Source of the DNA: an archaeon
GTDB lineage: Archaea; Altiarchaeota; Altiarchaeia; IMC4; QMZM01
Reading direction: 5' to 3'
Assembly (NCBI GenBank): GCA_029933895.1
Contig: JAOZNG010000004.1
Location: forward strand, 1-21,870
Length of the DNA: 21,870 nucleotides
The translations under genes and the position numbers were made by a program. Below are positions 15,425 through 21,870 of the stretch, one piece after another. The stretch's first letter is position 1. Each line of letters opens with the position of its first letter. The notes below the pieces were generated by a model that worked only from the letters and a program-made list of their open reading frames with translations, was not told the origin of the DNA and searched no databases.

Positions 15425-16153
15425 ATGATTACCGGCTGCTCTCGTTTCATACGGCTTATATCAGCGTTCTTGCTTGTGTTTTCAACAATAGCCATAGGAA
15501 CAGCTGGATACATGTGGCTTGAGGGCTTCTCACCTCTGGATTCGGTCTATTTCACTGTTATAACGATAACAAGTGTTGGTTTCGGAGACCTGCACCCGAC
15601 CACGGAATCATCAAAGATTTTCACGATAGCCCTTGTTTTAATTGGAATGTTCTCCTTATTTTATTTAATAAGCGAGCTTATTAGCTTCTTCCTCGAAAGC
15701 AGGATAATAGATACGGTATTTCTCGGGAGGATAAAGCGAAGCATAAGAAAAATGAGAAACCACATAATACTCTGCGGATACGGGAATGTCGGCTCACTCA
15801 TAGCCGATTCCCTGGGAATGCGTAATGTTGTTGTGATAGACAGGGACGAGACGAAACTTAATGAAGCCAGAGACAAGGGATTCAATACCACTCCAGGAGA
15901 CTCAACAAACTCAGAGACTTTAAAGAACGCCAACATAGATAACGCGAAAGCAATTATTGTTGCATTGAATTCAGACCCCGATGCAGTGTATACAATACTT
16001 GCTGCAAAGGAACTTAACAGGGACATTGAGGTTTATGCAAGATCCAACGAGAAAGGCTCCCTGAACAAGATGAAGAGGGCGGGAGCAAACTACGTGATAT
16101 GTCTCCCTGGTGTTGGAAGCGACGCTATTCTTAAGGCTATGGAAGAGAAGTGA
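15425..16153 (+). CDS. Two-helix potassium channel with an RCK (TrkA-N) domain
   Basis: The first helix spans about residues 8-30. A pore loop with the selectivity filter TSVGFGD at 49-55 follows, then a second helix about 65-90. A cytosolic Rossmann domain begins at NHIILCGYGNVG (nucleotide-binding GxGxxG) and has VVVIDRD with the acidic residue that ends the second strand. This is the MthK layout: ion pore plus a gate that senses Ca2+ or nucleotides. At 242 residues it lacks the C-terminal RCK subdomain found in MthK. AAAGGA lies just before the ATG, a clear ribosome binding site. A TATA-like TTATAAAT stands at 15385-15392. The operon goes on with carS and an AtpZ-like gene. Confidence 0.9.
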   Translation: MITGCSRFIRLISAFLLVFSTIAIGTAGYMWLEGFSPLDSVYFTVITITSVGFGDLHPTTESSKIFTIALVLIGMFSLFYLISELISFFLESRIIDTVFLGRIKRSIRKMRNHIILCGYGNVGSLIADSLGMRNVVVIDRDETKLNEARDKGFNTTPGDSTNSETLKNANIDNAKAIIVALNSDPDAVYTILAAKELNRDIEVYARSNEKGSLNKMKRAGANYVICLPGVGSDAILKAMEEK

Positions 16154-16160
16154 GAGAAAA

Positions 16161-16739
16161 ATGATTTTCGATATGGATTTAAGGGTCATAGATGCCCTGT
16201 GGTTCATCCTGCCCGCTTATTTCGCCAACTCCATACCAGTTAATGTGTCAAAAATAAAGAAACTGGAGTGGCTGGGGAAACCAATAGATGGGGGCAGGGA
16301 ATTCCTGGGAGAGAGGATTTTCGGTGACGGGAAGACCTGGCGGGGTTTAATCTTTGGAGTGGGAGGCGGCACATTGGCAGGTTTAATCCAGCAAAACATC
16401 CACCTGGACGCTGAATTATTCCTCTCCTCGATTCTTGGAAATAGATTGTTAACCCTGCCCCAGATGACGGTAGAACTGGCCTTCATTCTGGCTCTAGGTG
16501 CCTTGTTGGGGGATCTGGTCGCAAGCTTCATAAAAAGGCAGTCAGGTCTGAAGAGGGGAGACCCTGCGCCCCTGCTAGACCAGCTGGATTTCGTGTTCGG
16601 GGCAGTATTCCTTTCATGGTTCATGTTGTATAAAATAGACTACCCACGATTCTATGTCTTAATGGTGATAACACCAGTAATCCACTTATTAGGTAACATC
16701 ATAGCATGGATGCTGAAACTCAAAAAAACCCCGTGGTAA
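16161..16739 (+). CDS. carS: CDP-archaeol synthase
   Basis: CarS (DUF46 family) makes CDP-archaeol from CTP and 2,3-di-O-geranylgeranylglyceryl phosphate, an essential step in archaeal membrane lipid synthesis. The protein has several membrane helices. The family's polar signature is clear: DGGREFLGERIFGDGKTWRG near residues 37-56 and a later GDLVASFIKRQSGLKRGDPAPLLDQLDF with the conserved GD...K.R......P..DQ pattern. I chose the ATG at 16161 (MIFDMDLR), 192 residues, 7 bases after the channel stop. An in-frame start at 16110 would overlap the channel gene by 44 bases and add a non-family leader. It is co-transcribed with the channel before it and the small membrane protein after it. Confidence 0.94.
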   Translation: MIFDMDLRVIDALWFILPAYFANSIPVNVSKIKKLEWLGKPIDGGREFLGERIFGDGKTWRGLIFGVGGGTLAGLIQQNIHLDAELFLSSILGNRLLTLPQMTVELAFILALGALLGDLVASFIKRQSGLKRGDPAPLLDQLDFVFGAVFLSWFMLYKIDYPRFYVLMVITPVIHLLGNIIAWMLKLKKTPW

Positions 16740-16742
16740 AAG

Positions 16743-16940
16743 ATGAAGTTTGATTTAGGGATTATGAGGGATGCCATGCCCCTTGCAGTAGAGCTTGTTG
16801 CAATCACCCTGTTCTTCATCCTCCTCGGCTACTTCATCGGGAGCCTGGTGAGCAAGATATTCAGTGTTGTTTGCATGTTTATTGGGGTAACAGTGGGGTT
16901 GGGGTTTTTTGTGTGGAGAATAACGAAACGATTTCAGTAG
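16743..16940 (+). CDS. Small two-helix membrane protein, AtpZ-like
   Basis: The 65-residue protein has two hydrophobic helices, about residues 14-36 and 39-58, ending in a basic WRITKRF tail. The pattern ILLGYFIGSLVSKIFS...IGVTVGLGFFVWRI resembles bacterial AtpZ (ATPase_gene1), a small protein coded beside F-type ATP synthase operons and linked to assembly or divalent-cation movement. Here it abuts the ATP synthase subunit C gene tail to tail, overlapping by seven bases, and follows carS by three bases. The match rests on the pattern of glycines and length only, so another small membrane family is possible. If true, it would link an AtpZ-like protein with an archaeal A/V-type enzyme. Confidence 0.6.
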   Translation: MKFDLGIMRDAMPLAVELVAITLFFILLGYFIGSLVSKIFSVVCMFIGVTVGLGFFVWRITKRFQ

Positions 16941-17959
16941 ATGAGGAGCTCCTTGATTCTATCCTCGGGTAGATTATTGCTTAATCCGACAGCAATCTTC
17001 CTGAGATTATCTATCTCATTCTCCTTCAACGCCAGAAACGACAGCAAAGTGCTTATATTAAATGCTTTTGTTGCGAGCATCACCCTGTTCATCCTGACGA
17101 GATACTGCCTCAGTGATTTCTCAAAAGCAAACAACGAGTTTGTTTCACTATATTCCTTAAGGCCTAGATTAAGAGGAGCAGCATAGACTGTTTCAGACAG
17201 CTTATCAAGCACGTCAGCAACATCCCTTGACTTAATGCAGTCATCTAATAATTCCCCGCCTATGTGGTGGTGATGGGGGAGCAGGTATTTCTCTGCATCC
17301 TTCATCCCACGGGTTCTAAGCAGAGTCATAATGTTTATTGCGTCCGCCTCAGCTCCCGTTATCTCATAGGCCAACCTGCGGTCTGTGTTCTCAAAAGACC
17401 TCATGGTAATTAACAGCCTGCTGAAATGGTACCTGTCCAGGGAGATGGTTAACGGAAAGGTAAGTCTGTTTTTTCTGTAATCCTCCATCGCACTGGTTAA
17501 TGTATCCCCGTATCTGGTACCCTCAAAGAGACTTATCAGCCTTTCCATGTCCTGTGCATCCCTTATCTGATTAAACCGGTTCCTTAACTCATCAGTTAAT
17601 GCAATCTCGAAGGGCGCCCTGTTTTCTGGTTTGGAATTTATTAAACCCTTAATAGCGGTTATCTCAGGCCTCCTGACTCTTTCACACATGAAATCCCTGC
17701 ATCTATCGCAGGATAAACCACATATCACCCTGCGGTTTTCCAGAAGATGATTAAACAGAACCCGCTCCACAGCCCCCTGGCTGTGCTCCTTTAAATCAAA
17801 GAGCTCCAGATAACCATTATCCTCAAGGAAACCAATGAAGGCAGATAAGTCATCAAGACCACACCCCCTCTCAAATTCTTTTTTATCCAGAAGATGGCTC
17901 TTCATCCCCCTTATTCTGGCATTGCAGTATGCATAGTCCTTAACGTTAATATCAGCCAT
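16934..17959 (-). CDS. atpC: A/V-type ATP synthase subunit C
   Basis: Subunit C (the d/AC39 homologue) is the funnel that joins the rotor shaft to the membrane ring. The 341-residue length and the three-fold repeated helical pattern fit the family, including the NVKDYAYCNARIRGMKSHLL start and the repeated Y...L motif with DRYHFSRLLI. I chose the ATG at 17959 (MADINVKD); the earlier in-frame start at 17989 would add MCFFIYFRLT and lie in an inverted repeat. Four cysteines, Cys80, Cys84, Cys87 and Cys92 (C-x3-C-x2-C-x4-C), lie in one segment (CGLSCDRCRDFMC). This is unusual for subunit C and could hold zinc or an Fe-S cluster. A HHHH tract is present in LLPHHHHIGGE. The gene is last of the I-K-C set and overlaps the AtpZ-like gene tail to tail. 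Confidence 0.88.
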   Translation of the reverse strand: MADINVKDYAYCNARIRGMKSHLLDKKEFERGCGLDDLSAFIGFLEDNGYLELFDLKEHSQGAVERVLFNHLLENRRVICGLSCDRCRDFMCERVRRPEITAIKGLINSKPENRAPFEIALTDELRNRFNQIRDAQDMERLISLFEGTRYGDTLTSAMEDYRKNRLTFPLTISLDRYHFSRLLITMRSFENTDRRLAYEITGAEADAINIMTLLRTRGMKDAEKYLLPHHHHIGGELLDDCIKSRDVADVLDKLSETVYAAPLNLGLKEYSETNSLFAFEKSLRQYLVRMNRVMLATKAFNISTLLSFLALKENEIDNLRKIAVGLSNNLPEDRIKELLIY

Positions 17960-17986
17960 CGTCAGCCTGAAATAGATAAAGAAACA

Positions 17987-18011
17987 CATAGATGTTGAGG
18001 TTACATCTATG
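17987..18011 (-). repeat. 9-bp inverted repeat between atpK and atpC
   Basis: CATAGATGT and ACATCTATG pair perfectly around a 7-base loop. It lies in the 72-base spacer after atpK and before atpC. Such a stem could limit read-through or set where the mRNA is cut, which would suit the need for many c-subunit copies per C subunit. No T-tract follows, so full termination is unlikely. Confidence 0.6.
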
Positions 18012-18031
18012 CATTCTGTATTTTCCCGGGT

Positions 18032-18343
18032 TTAGGCTCCGATATTGAACAGTATCATGAAAGCCACCAGGAGCCCATAGATAGCAAGGGCTTCGCCGAA
18101 TGCTACGAATATAAGTGCCTTACCTAAAAGCTCCGGTTTCTCGGTTATTGACCCGATAGCTGCAGCACCAGCCACGCCGACGGCGTGTCCCGCTCCAAGA
18201 GCCGATAAACCAATAGCAATGCCTGCCGCAATCTCCTTCATTCCGGAGGGTAACCCACCTTCCTTGTTTTCTTCCTGTGCACAGGTCATTCCCATAAATA
18301 AAACCAACACTCCAGACAGTATTAACAACTTCCATAACCTCAT
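18032..18343 (-). CDS. atpK: A/V-type ATP synthase proteolipid subunit K (c-ring)
   Basis: This is the rotor-ring subunit that carries ions across the membrane. The body has two helices, GIAIGLSALGAGHAVGVAGAAAIG and FVAFGEALAIYGLLVAF; Glu84 in the second is the ion-binding carboxylate. At 103 residues it is a simple two-helix proteolipid, not a fused multi-hairpin form. A 25-residue N-terminal hydrophobic leader ending near TCAQEE looks like a cleavable signal peptide. The residues that usually add a Na+ site (a Gln in helix 1 and Ser/Thr beside the Glu) are not seen, so H+ coupling is the likelier reading. A strong GAGGTG ribosome site lies 5-10 bases before the ATG. Confidence 0.9.
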   Translation of the reverse strand: MRLWKLLILSGVLVLFMGMTCAQEENKEGGLPSGMKEIAAGIAIGLSALGAGHAVGVAGAAAIGSITEKPELLGKALIFVAFGEALAIYGLLVAFMILFNIGA

Positions 18344-18385
18344 TTTTTCACCTCATTATAGATATAATTTTTTTTAAATATATTA
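18344..18385 (-). promoter_or_regulatory. atpK promoter and strong ribosome binding site
   Basis: On the minus strand, TATATTTAAAA (about 18375-18385) is followed by an A-rich run and then GAGGTG close to the ATG of atpK. The layout suggests an internal promoter that lets atpK be made at higher level than atpI, on top of any read-through from it. Confidence 0.45.
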
Positions 18386-18400
18386 ATAGGAACATAATGT

Positions 18401-20440
18401 TTACTCCTCAATTAAAGTATACATTCTTTGTACGGTAAACGGGGAATATTCTGCACCATCCGCATCAAAGAACTTTGTGAACCACTCATAGTAGTGAAGC
18501 CTGAGTGTGTGTAGAAAGACAATAAAACCCTCAAGCCCCAGAATAGATAAAGTGCCCACGAGGATAATCAACAACCAAAACAAACCATTTAGTGAAGTGA
18601 TAGCAGAAAAAGTGATATGCTCGCTGTCAACCCCGGTAATTATGTCGGAGACATTATAGAGTGCAAGAAACATCCCGGCGTGGACCAGAACCAGGGCGAA
18701 AATCCTGCTATATGAGATGGTGTTTGATAAAAACAGGAGTATTGTATCAAAAACCTCAAACCCGCCCTCGAAAAGAAGCGCGGGGAGTTTATCCAGCCTG
18801 AGGTGAGGCAGGTTCTCGATGACCCCCTCCAGAGCGATCACCAGCAAGGGAAATAGAAATAATGGAACAGCAAGCAATATATTCTTAGACCACTCGGTCA
18901 CGTTCATACCGTAATCAGAGACACAGATATAACCGAAGGCGATGACTCCATAATAAAACCAGATTTTTGGCACAGGCCTCAGGACAGCATGTAGATACTC
19001 CCTCTTTCGTATCAACTTAAGCAGGTCCATAAACAACCCAACACCGATATGAGTCATCCCAACAATAATCGCAAACATGAGGAATATCTTCGGGCTCTCC
19101 AACGGAGAGATCCAGATGATCGGGATTATGTTGTGGAGTCCGAAGAAATCCCCGTACATTAAACCAAAAAATGCAGAAGAAACCCCGCAGGATAAAGTAA
19201 TGAAACCAAGATCCTTCAATGCATTTTTACCTAAAACAAAGAAAACAAGCCCAACCAAGGCAACAATCAAACCATGTCCCACATCACCGAACATAAGCCC
19301 GAAAATCAATGGAAAAGTCACAGCAATCAAAGGGGTTGGATCAATCTCTTTATAACCAGGAAACCCGAAGGTGCGGGTGATAACCTCAAACGGCTTAAAG
19401 ATTCGTGGATTATCCAGGCAGGTTGGGATAACATCATCCTCCCCTGGATTCTCTATCCTAATGAAAAAGTTCTCGTCGGTTACTCTCCGTATTCTTCTGA
19501 GCAGGTCCTGGATTCTTTTCTCCGGAACCCAGCCCTCCAGAATGTAAACCCTTTTTGTTCTGCCATAAAATCCCCCCACATCAGCTATATCCTTCTCTAT
19601 AGACATTATCTCCCTGATAACAAGAAGATCATCTGTATGCTCCACCCTGTAGCTTTCAAGTTGCTGGGTTAACTTCTTCTTTTCATCAACTAACCCCTTA
19701 AGCGCCTTCTCCACTTCCCTGAGCACATCCCCGGGCCTGCCAGCATACCCAGGGAGGGACACCCTTGAAAAATCAAGTCTGGTGAGTATATCATCCAGTT
19801 TCTCTTTTTTTTCAACAGGTATTGAGATTGCTACAGGAACCCCCCCATCTACCGTCACCTCATCAGCCTTCAATAGTATGTATTCATCACCCACAGAGCT
19901 CCCCAATTCATCCCTCAATAACTCCAGATTCCCAGCAGGGATTACTCCGGCTGTGGTGTACAGGAATCGTGAATCGGTTATGAAGTCCACATCAACTCCA
20001 AGCACATCAAGTGTATGAAGATCCCTTTTATCACCCATAAGCCGCTCCTCTCTCCCGGATAACTCAAGAAACCTCTCATGAATTGGGATGACGTTTTTTT
20101 CGATGCCTTCAAGCCTGTTTTTCACGTCCGACAGCTGCTCGCTGAATGGTTTCTCCTTCACGATAATCTTCTCTCTGACGGCCTTCAGTTCACCGAATGC
20201 GTCGTGTTCCTCAACCACGCCGAGGATATCTATCACGTGGTTTATCCTCCTGAGATAATCTGCACAGAACTCTGAATTACTTCCACCGTGTCCCTCTGCT
20301 GTTTCAGCTGATACGTCTTCGTTTTTTGTTATATCCACTATCTGCATAACACCCAGCTTGCTCAGTTCCCTGGATACATCCTCAACGTATTTGTCCAGCA
20401 CACCTAAACGGACTTTCTTCATGGACACTGGTTTGAACAT
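18401..20440 (-). CDS. atpI: A/V-type ATP synthase subunit I (subunit a)
   Basis: Subunit I is the membrane stator that carries the ion half-channels and links to the peripheral stalks. At 679 residues it is full length. A soluble N-terminal part of about 350 residues, with heptad-rich helices (EKALKGLVDEKKKLTQQLES in part), is followed by about seven or eight membrane helices. The key arginine is Arg579 in SNTISYSRIFALVLVHAG, which faces the ring glutamate of AtpK. LEGFIVFLHTLRLHYYEWFTKFF is the matching last helix. The start MFKPVSMKKVRLGVL is typical. It leads the atpI-atpK-atpC set. Subunits H, E, F, A, B and D are not in this window. Confidence 0.93.
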   Translation of the reverse strand: MFKPVSMKKVRLGVLDKYVEDVSRELSKLGVMQIVDITKNEDVSAETAEGHGGSNSEFCADYLRRINHVIDILGVVEEHDAFGELKAVREKIIVKEKPFSEQLSDVKNRLEGIEKNVIPIHERFLELSGREERLMGDKRDLHTLDVLGVDVDFITDSRFLYTTAGVIPAGNLELLRDELGSSVGDEYILLKADEVTVDGGVPVAISIPVEKKEKLDDILTRLDFSRVSLPGYAGRPGDVLREVEKALKGLVDEKKKLTQQLESYRVEHTDDLLVIREIMSIEKDIADVGGFYGRTKRVYILEGWVPEKRIQDLLRRIRRVTDENFFIRIENPGEDDVIPTCLDNPRIFKPFEVITRTFGFPGYKEIDPTPLIAVTFPLIFGLMFGDVGHGLIVALVGLVFFVLGKNALKDLGFITLSCGVSSAFFGLMYGDFFGLHNIIPIIWISPLESPKIFLMFAIIVGMTHIGVGLFMDLLKLIRKREYLHAVLRPVPKIWFYYGVIAFGYICVSDYGMNVTEWSKNILLAVPLFLFPLLVIALEGVIENLPHLRLDKLPALLFEGGFEVFDTILLFLSNTISYSRIFALVLVHAGMFLALYNVSDIITGVDSEHITFSAITSLNGLFWLLIILVGTLSILGLEGFIVFLHTLRLHYYEWFTKFFDADGAEYSPFTVQRMYTLIEE

Positions 20441-20493
20441 CTTCGGTTACAGTTGATTTATGGACTCAGATACCATATTTACATGATTAATTG

Positions 20494-20503
20494 TTATATT
20501 TAA
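20494..20503 (+). promoter_or_regulatory. TATA box of the transporter gene
   Basis: TTATATTTAA at 20494-20503 is centred about 26 bases before the ATG at 20524. The A-rich stretch after it has no ribosome binding site, so the mRNA is probably leaderless. Confidence 0.55.
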
Positions 20504-20523
20504 CTTACTGTAGAGTAATAAAA

Positions 20524-21870
20524 ATGAAACCAAAAAAGGGGGGTATGATTCCACTATTTCTGTTGTTCATCCTGTTAAGCACTTATACAGCAACAGCAGA
20601 TGATTCAGGAACGCACAAGGCCATAGTAACAGGACATATAAAGGACCTAAAAAACCAGCCAGTTGGCGGGGCGGAGATCAGTATTTACGTCAACGGGGAG
20701 GCCTACGAAACAGAGAATACAGCAAGATCTGCACAAGAAACAGGGGTATATTCCACCAGAATAGAGAATGCAACAGAGAAGACAGAGATAACATTCAGGG
20801 TGTCTAAACCAAGCTATAAAACAGAGGAGATAGAGGTAACAGATTTCGTTTTGGAAGGAGATACATACTATGCCTTCAGGGACGTTGTGCTCACAAGAAA
20901 AGCGGGGATTGCATTCTATATCTCTGCCCTAGTCCTCCTCATAATCTATGTCCTGATTTCATTCGAGGTAGTTCACAGAACCAACGCAGCGCTTTTGGGG
21001 GCGGCATCGCTCTTGTTTATAACATACACTATGGGGACATTTGACAAGGAATACTTCATAATATCCTTCGAGGATGCTATTAATGCAATAGATTTCAATG
21101 TGATTTTCCTGCTTATGGGGATGATGATTATTGTCGCAATAATGAAGAGGACTGGTGTGTTCCAGTGGATGGCCTACAAGTCATACCAGTTCGCTAAAGG
21201 GAATATATGGCACCTGTGCATTATATTGATGATTGTTACTGCAGTCACGTCAGCACTGCTGGATAATGTAACGACCATGATCCTCTTAACTCCTGTGGTT
21301 GTGGAGATTGCCTTGATTCTGGGTATATCCCCCCTGCCATTCCTGGTACCGCTGGTTCTGGCATCAAATATCGGGGGGACAGCAACCCTGATCGGAGACC
21401 CGCCGAACATAATGATCGGTTCATACGCTCACCTCACCTTCAATGAATTCATAATAAATCTGGCTCCTGTTGTTGTTTTATCTATGGCAGCCCTCATAAT
21501 CATGATGCGATTCCAGTACAGGAAGGAATATATGAAGGTTGAAGTGGATGACGTTGACGGGCTGCTTGAGAGGCTGCGGAGAGAGTACAGGATAACAGAC
21601 AAGGCCCTGCTAAGGTACGGCCTTATAGTGCTGGGGTTTGTTATCCTATTGTTTGTTGTGCATGGCATATTGCATATGGAGCCGAGCATCGCATCCCTAA
21701 CAGGAGCCTCTGTTCTCTTGCTTTTGAGTCGCGCGGACATTGTCGAGATGCTTGAGGAGGTGGAGTGGCCCACCCTCATATTCTTCATGATGCTGTTTAT
21801 TATCGTCGGCGCAACGGTTGAGACTGGATTGATTGGGATGCTGGCTGATTTCGTCAGCGAGCTTGCAGGG
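20524..21870 (+). CDS. NhaD/ArsB-type ion transporter with extracellular domain, 3' partial
   Basis: The frame stays open from the ATG to the window edge, 449 residues. A signal peptide (residues 1 to about 25, ending in TATADD) leads to an outside domain of about 100 residues, with GHIKDLKNQPVGGAEISIYVNG, a carboxypeptidase-regulatory/Ig-like sandwich start. A membrane domain follows with the superfamily marks LLDNVTTMILLTPV and GGTATLIGDPPNIMIGSYA. These marks identify the ion transporter superfamily that includes NhaD Na+/H+ antiporters, ArsB and the CitM/SLC13 group. The ion cannot be named from this; the GDPPN motif fits arsenite or Na+/H+ types. It is divergent from atpI. The missing end should hold the second repeat's core. 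The added N-terminal domain is not found in classical ArsB. Confidence 0.88.
   Translation, partial: MKPKKGGMIPLFLLFILLSTYTATADDSGTHKAIVTGHIKDLKNQPVGGAEISIYVNGEAYETENTARSAQETGVYSTRIENATEKTEITFRVSKPSYKTEEIEVTDFVLEGDTYYAFRDVVLTRKAGIAFYISALVLLIIYVLISFEVVHRTNAALLGAASLLFITYTMGTFDKEYFIISFEDAINAIDFNVIFLLMGMMIIVAIMKRTGVFQWMAYKSYQFAKGNIWHLCIILMIVTAVTSALLDNVTTMILLTPVVVEIALILGISPLPFLVPLVLASNIGGTATLIGDPPNIMIGSYAHLTFNEFIINLAPVVVLSMAALIIMMRFQYRKEYMKVEVDDVDGLLERLRREYRITDKALLRYGLIVLGFVILLFVVHGILHMEPSIASLTGASVLLLLSRADIVEMLEEVEWPTLIFFMMLFIIVGATVETGLIGMLADFVSELAG

Noticed and set aside
16110..16160. Longer start for carS
   Set aside because: It overlaps the channel gene by 44 bases and adds a leader unlike the family; the ATG at 16161 follows the channel stop directly.
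1..21870. CRISPR arrays, insertion sequences or transposases
   Set aside because: I saw no regularly spaced repeats, no terminal inverted repeats with a transposase frame and no att-like duplication.

Overview
The window comes from an archaeon. The evidence is an L21e ribosomal protein, RNA polymerase subunit F (Rpb4-like), an RFC clamp-loader small subunit, CDP-archaeol synthase, an A/V-type ATP synthase, an archaeal-type AspRS and TATA boxes placed 25-27 bases before many starts. The L21e-RpoF-DUF655 order is typical of Euryarchaeota and relatives. The exact lineage cannot be read from here. Packing is tight: ATGA overlaps, abutting convergent stops and several probably leaderless genes.

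Layout. 2-1087: 3' part of a DUF4143-type AAA ATPase with unusual codon use. 1289-2239 (-): RFC small subunit, divergent from ileS (2311-5391), which overlaps thyX. 6251-11219 (-): a probable five-gene operon, read from its promoter as ECF transporter S component, fused double ATPase, T component, a MetE N-half-like protein without zinc ligands, and a catalytic core MetE. A perfect 16-base palindrome lies at its promoter, which it shares with a divergent winged-helix gene (11292-11726). 11754-12999: L21e, RpoF, DUF655. 13053-13238: a 2[4Fe-4S] ferredoxin. 13245-13520: a structured RNA that I read as a very divergent RNase P RNA. 13573-15372: a zinc-finger/KH NusA-like protein and AspRS. 15425-16940: a two-helix K+ channel with an RCK domain, CDP-archaeol synthase and a small AtpZ-like membrane protein. 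16934-20440 (-): ATP synthase subunits I, K and C only. 20524 to the end: an ion transporter of the NhaD/ArsB type with a signal peptide and extracellular domain, cut by the window edge.

How it works together. The strongest themes are: (1) an import-plus-methionine-synthesis operon with its own putative operator and regulator; (2) a membrane-energetics region with half an ATP synthase operon, an AtpZ-like gene, a K+ channel, archaeal lipid synthesis and an ion antiporter-like gene; (3) translation and transcription genes around a non-coding RNA whose order of conserved blocks follows RNase P. The most promising observations are the RNase P candidate, the split MetE/ECF operon, the four-cysteine cluster in ATP synthase subunit C and the AtpZ-like neighbour.
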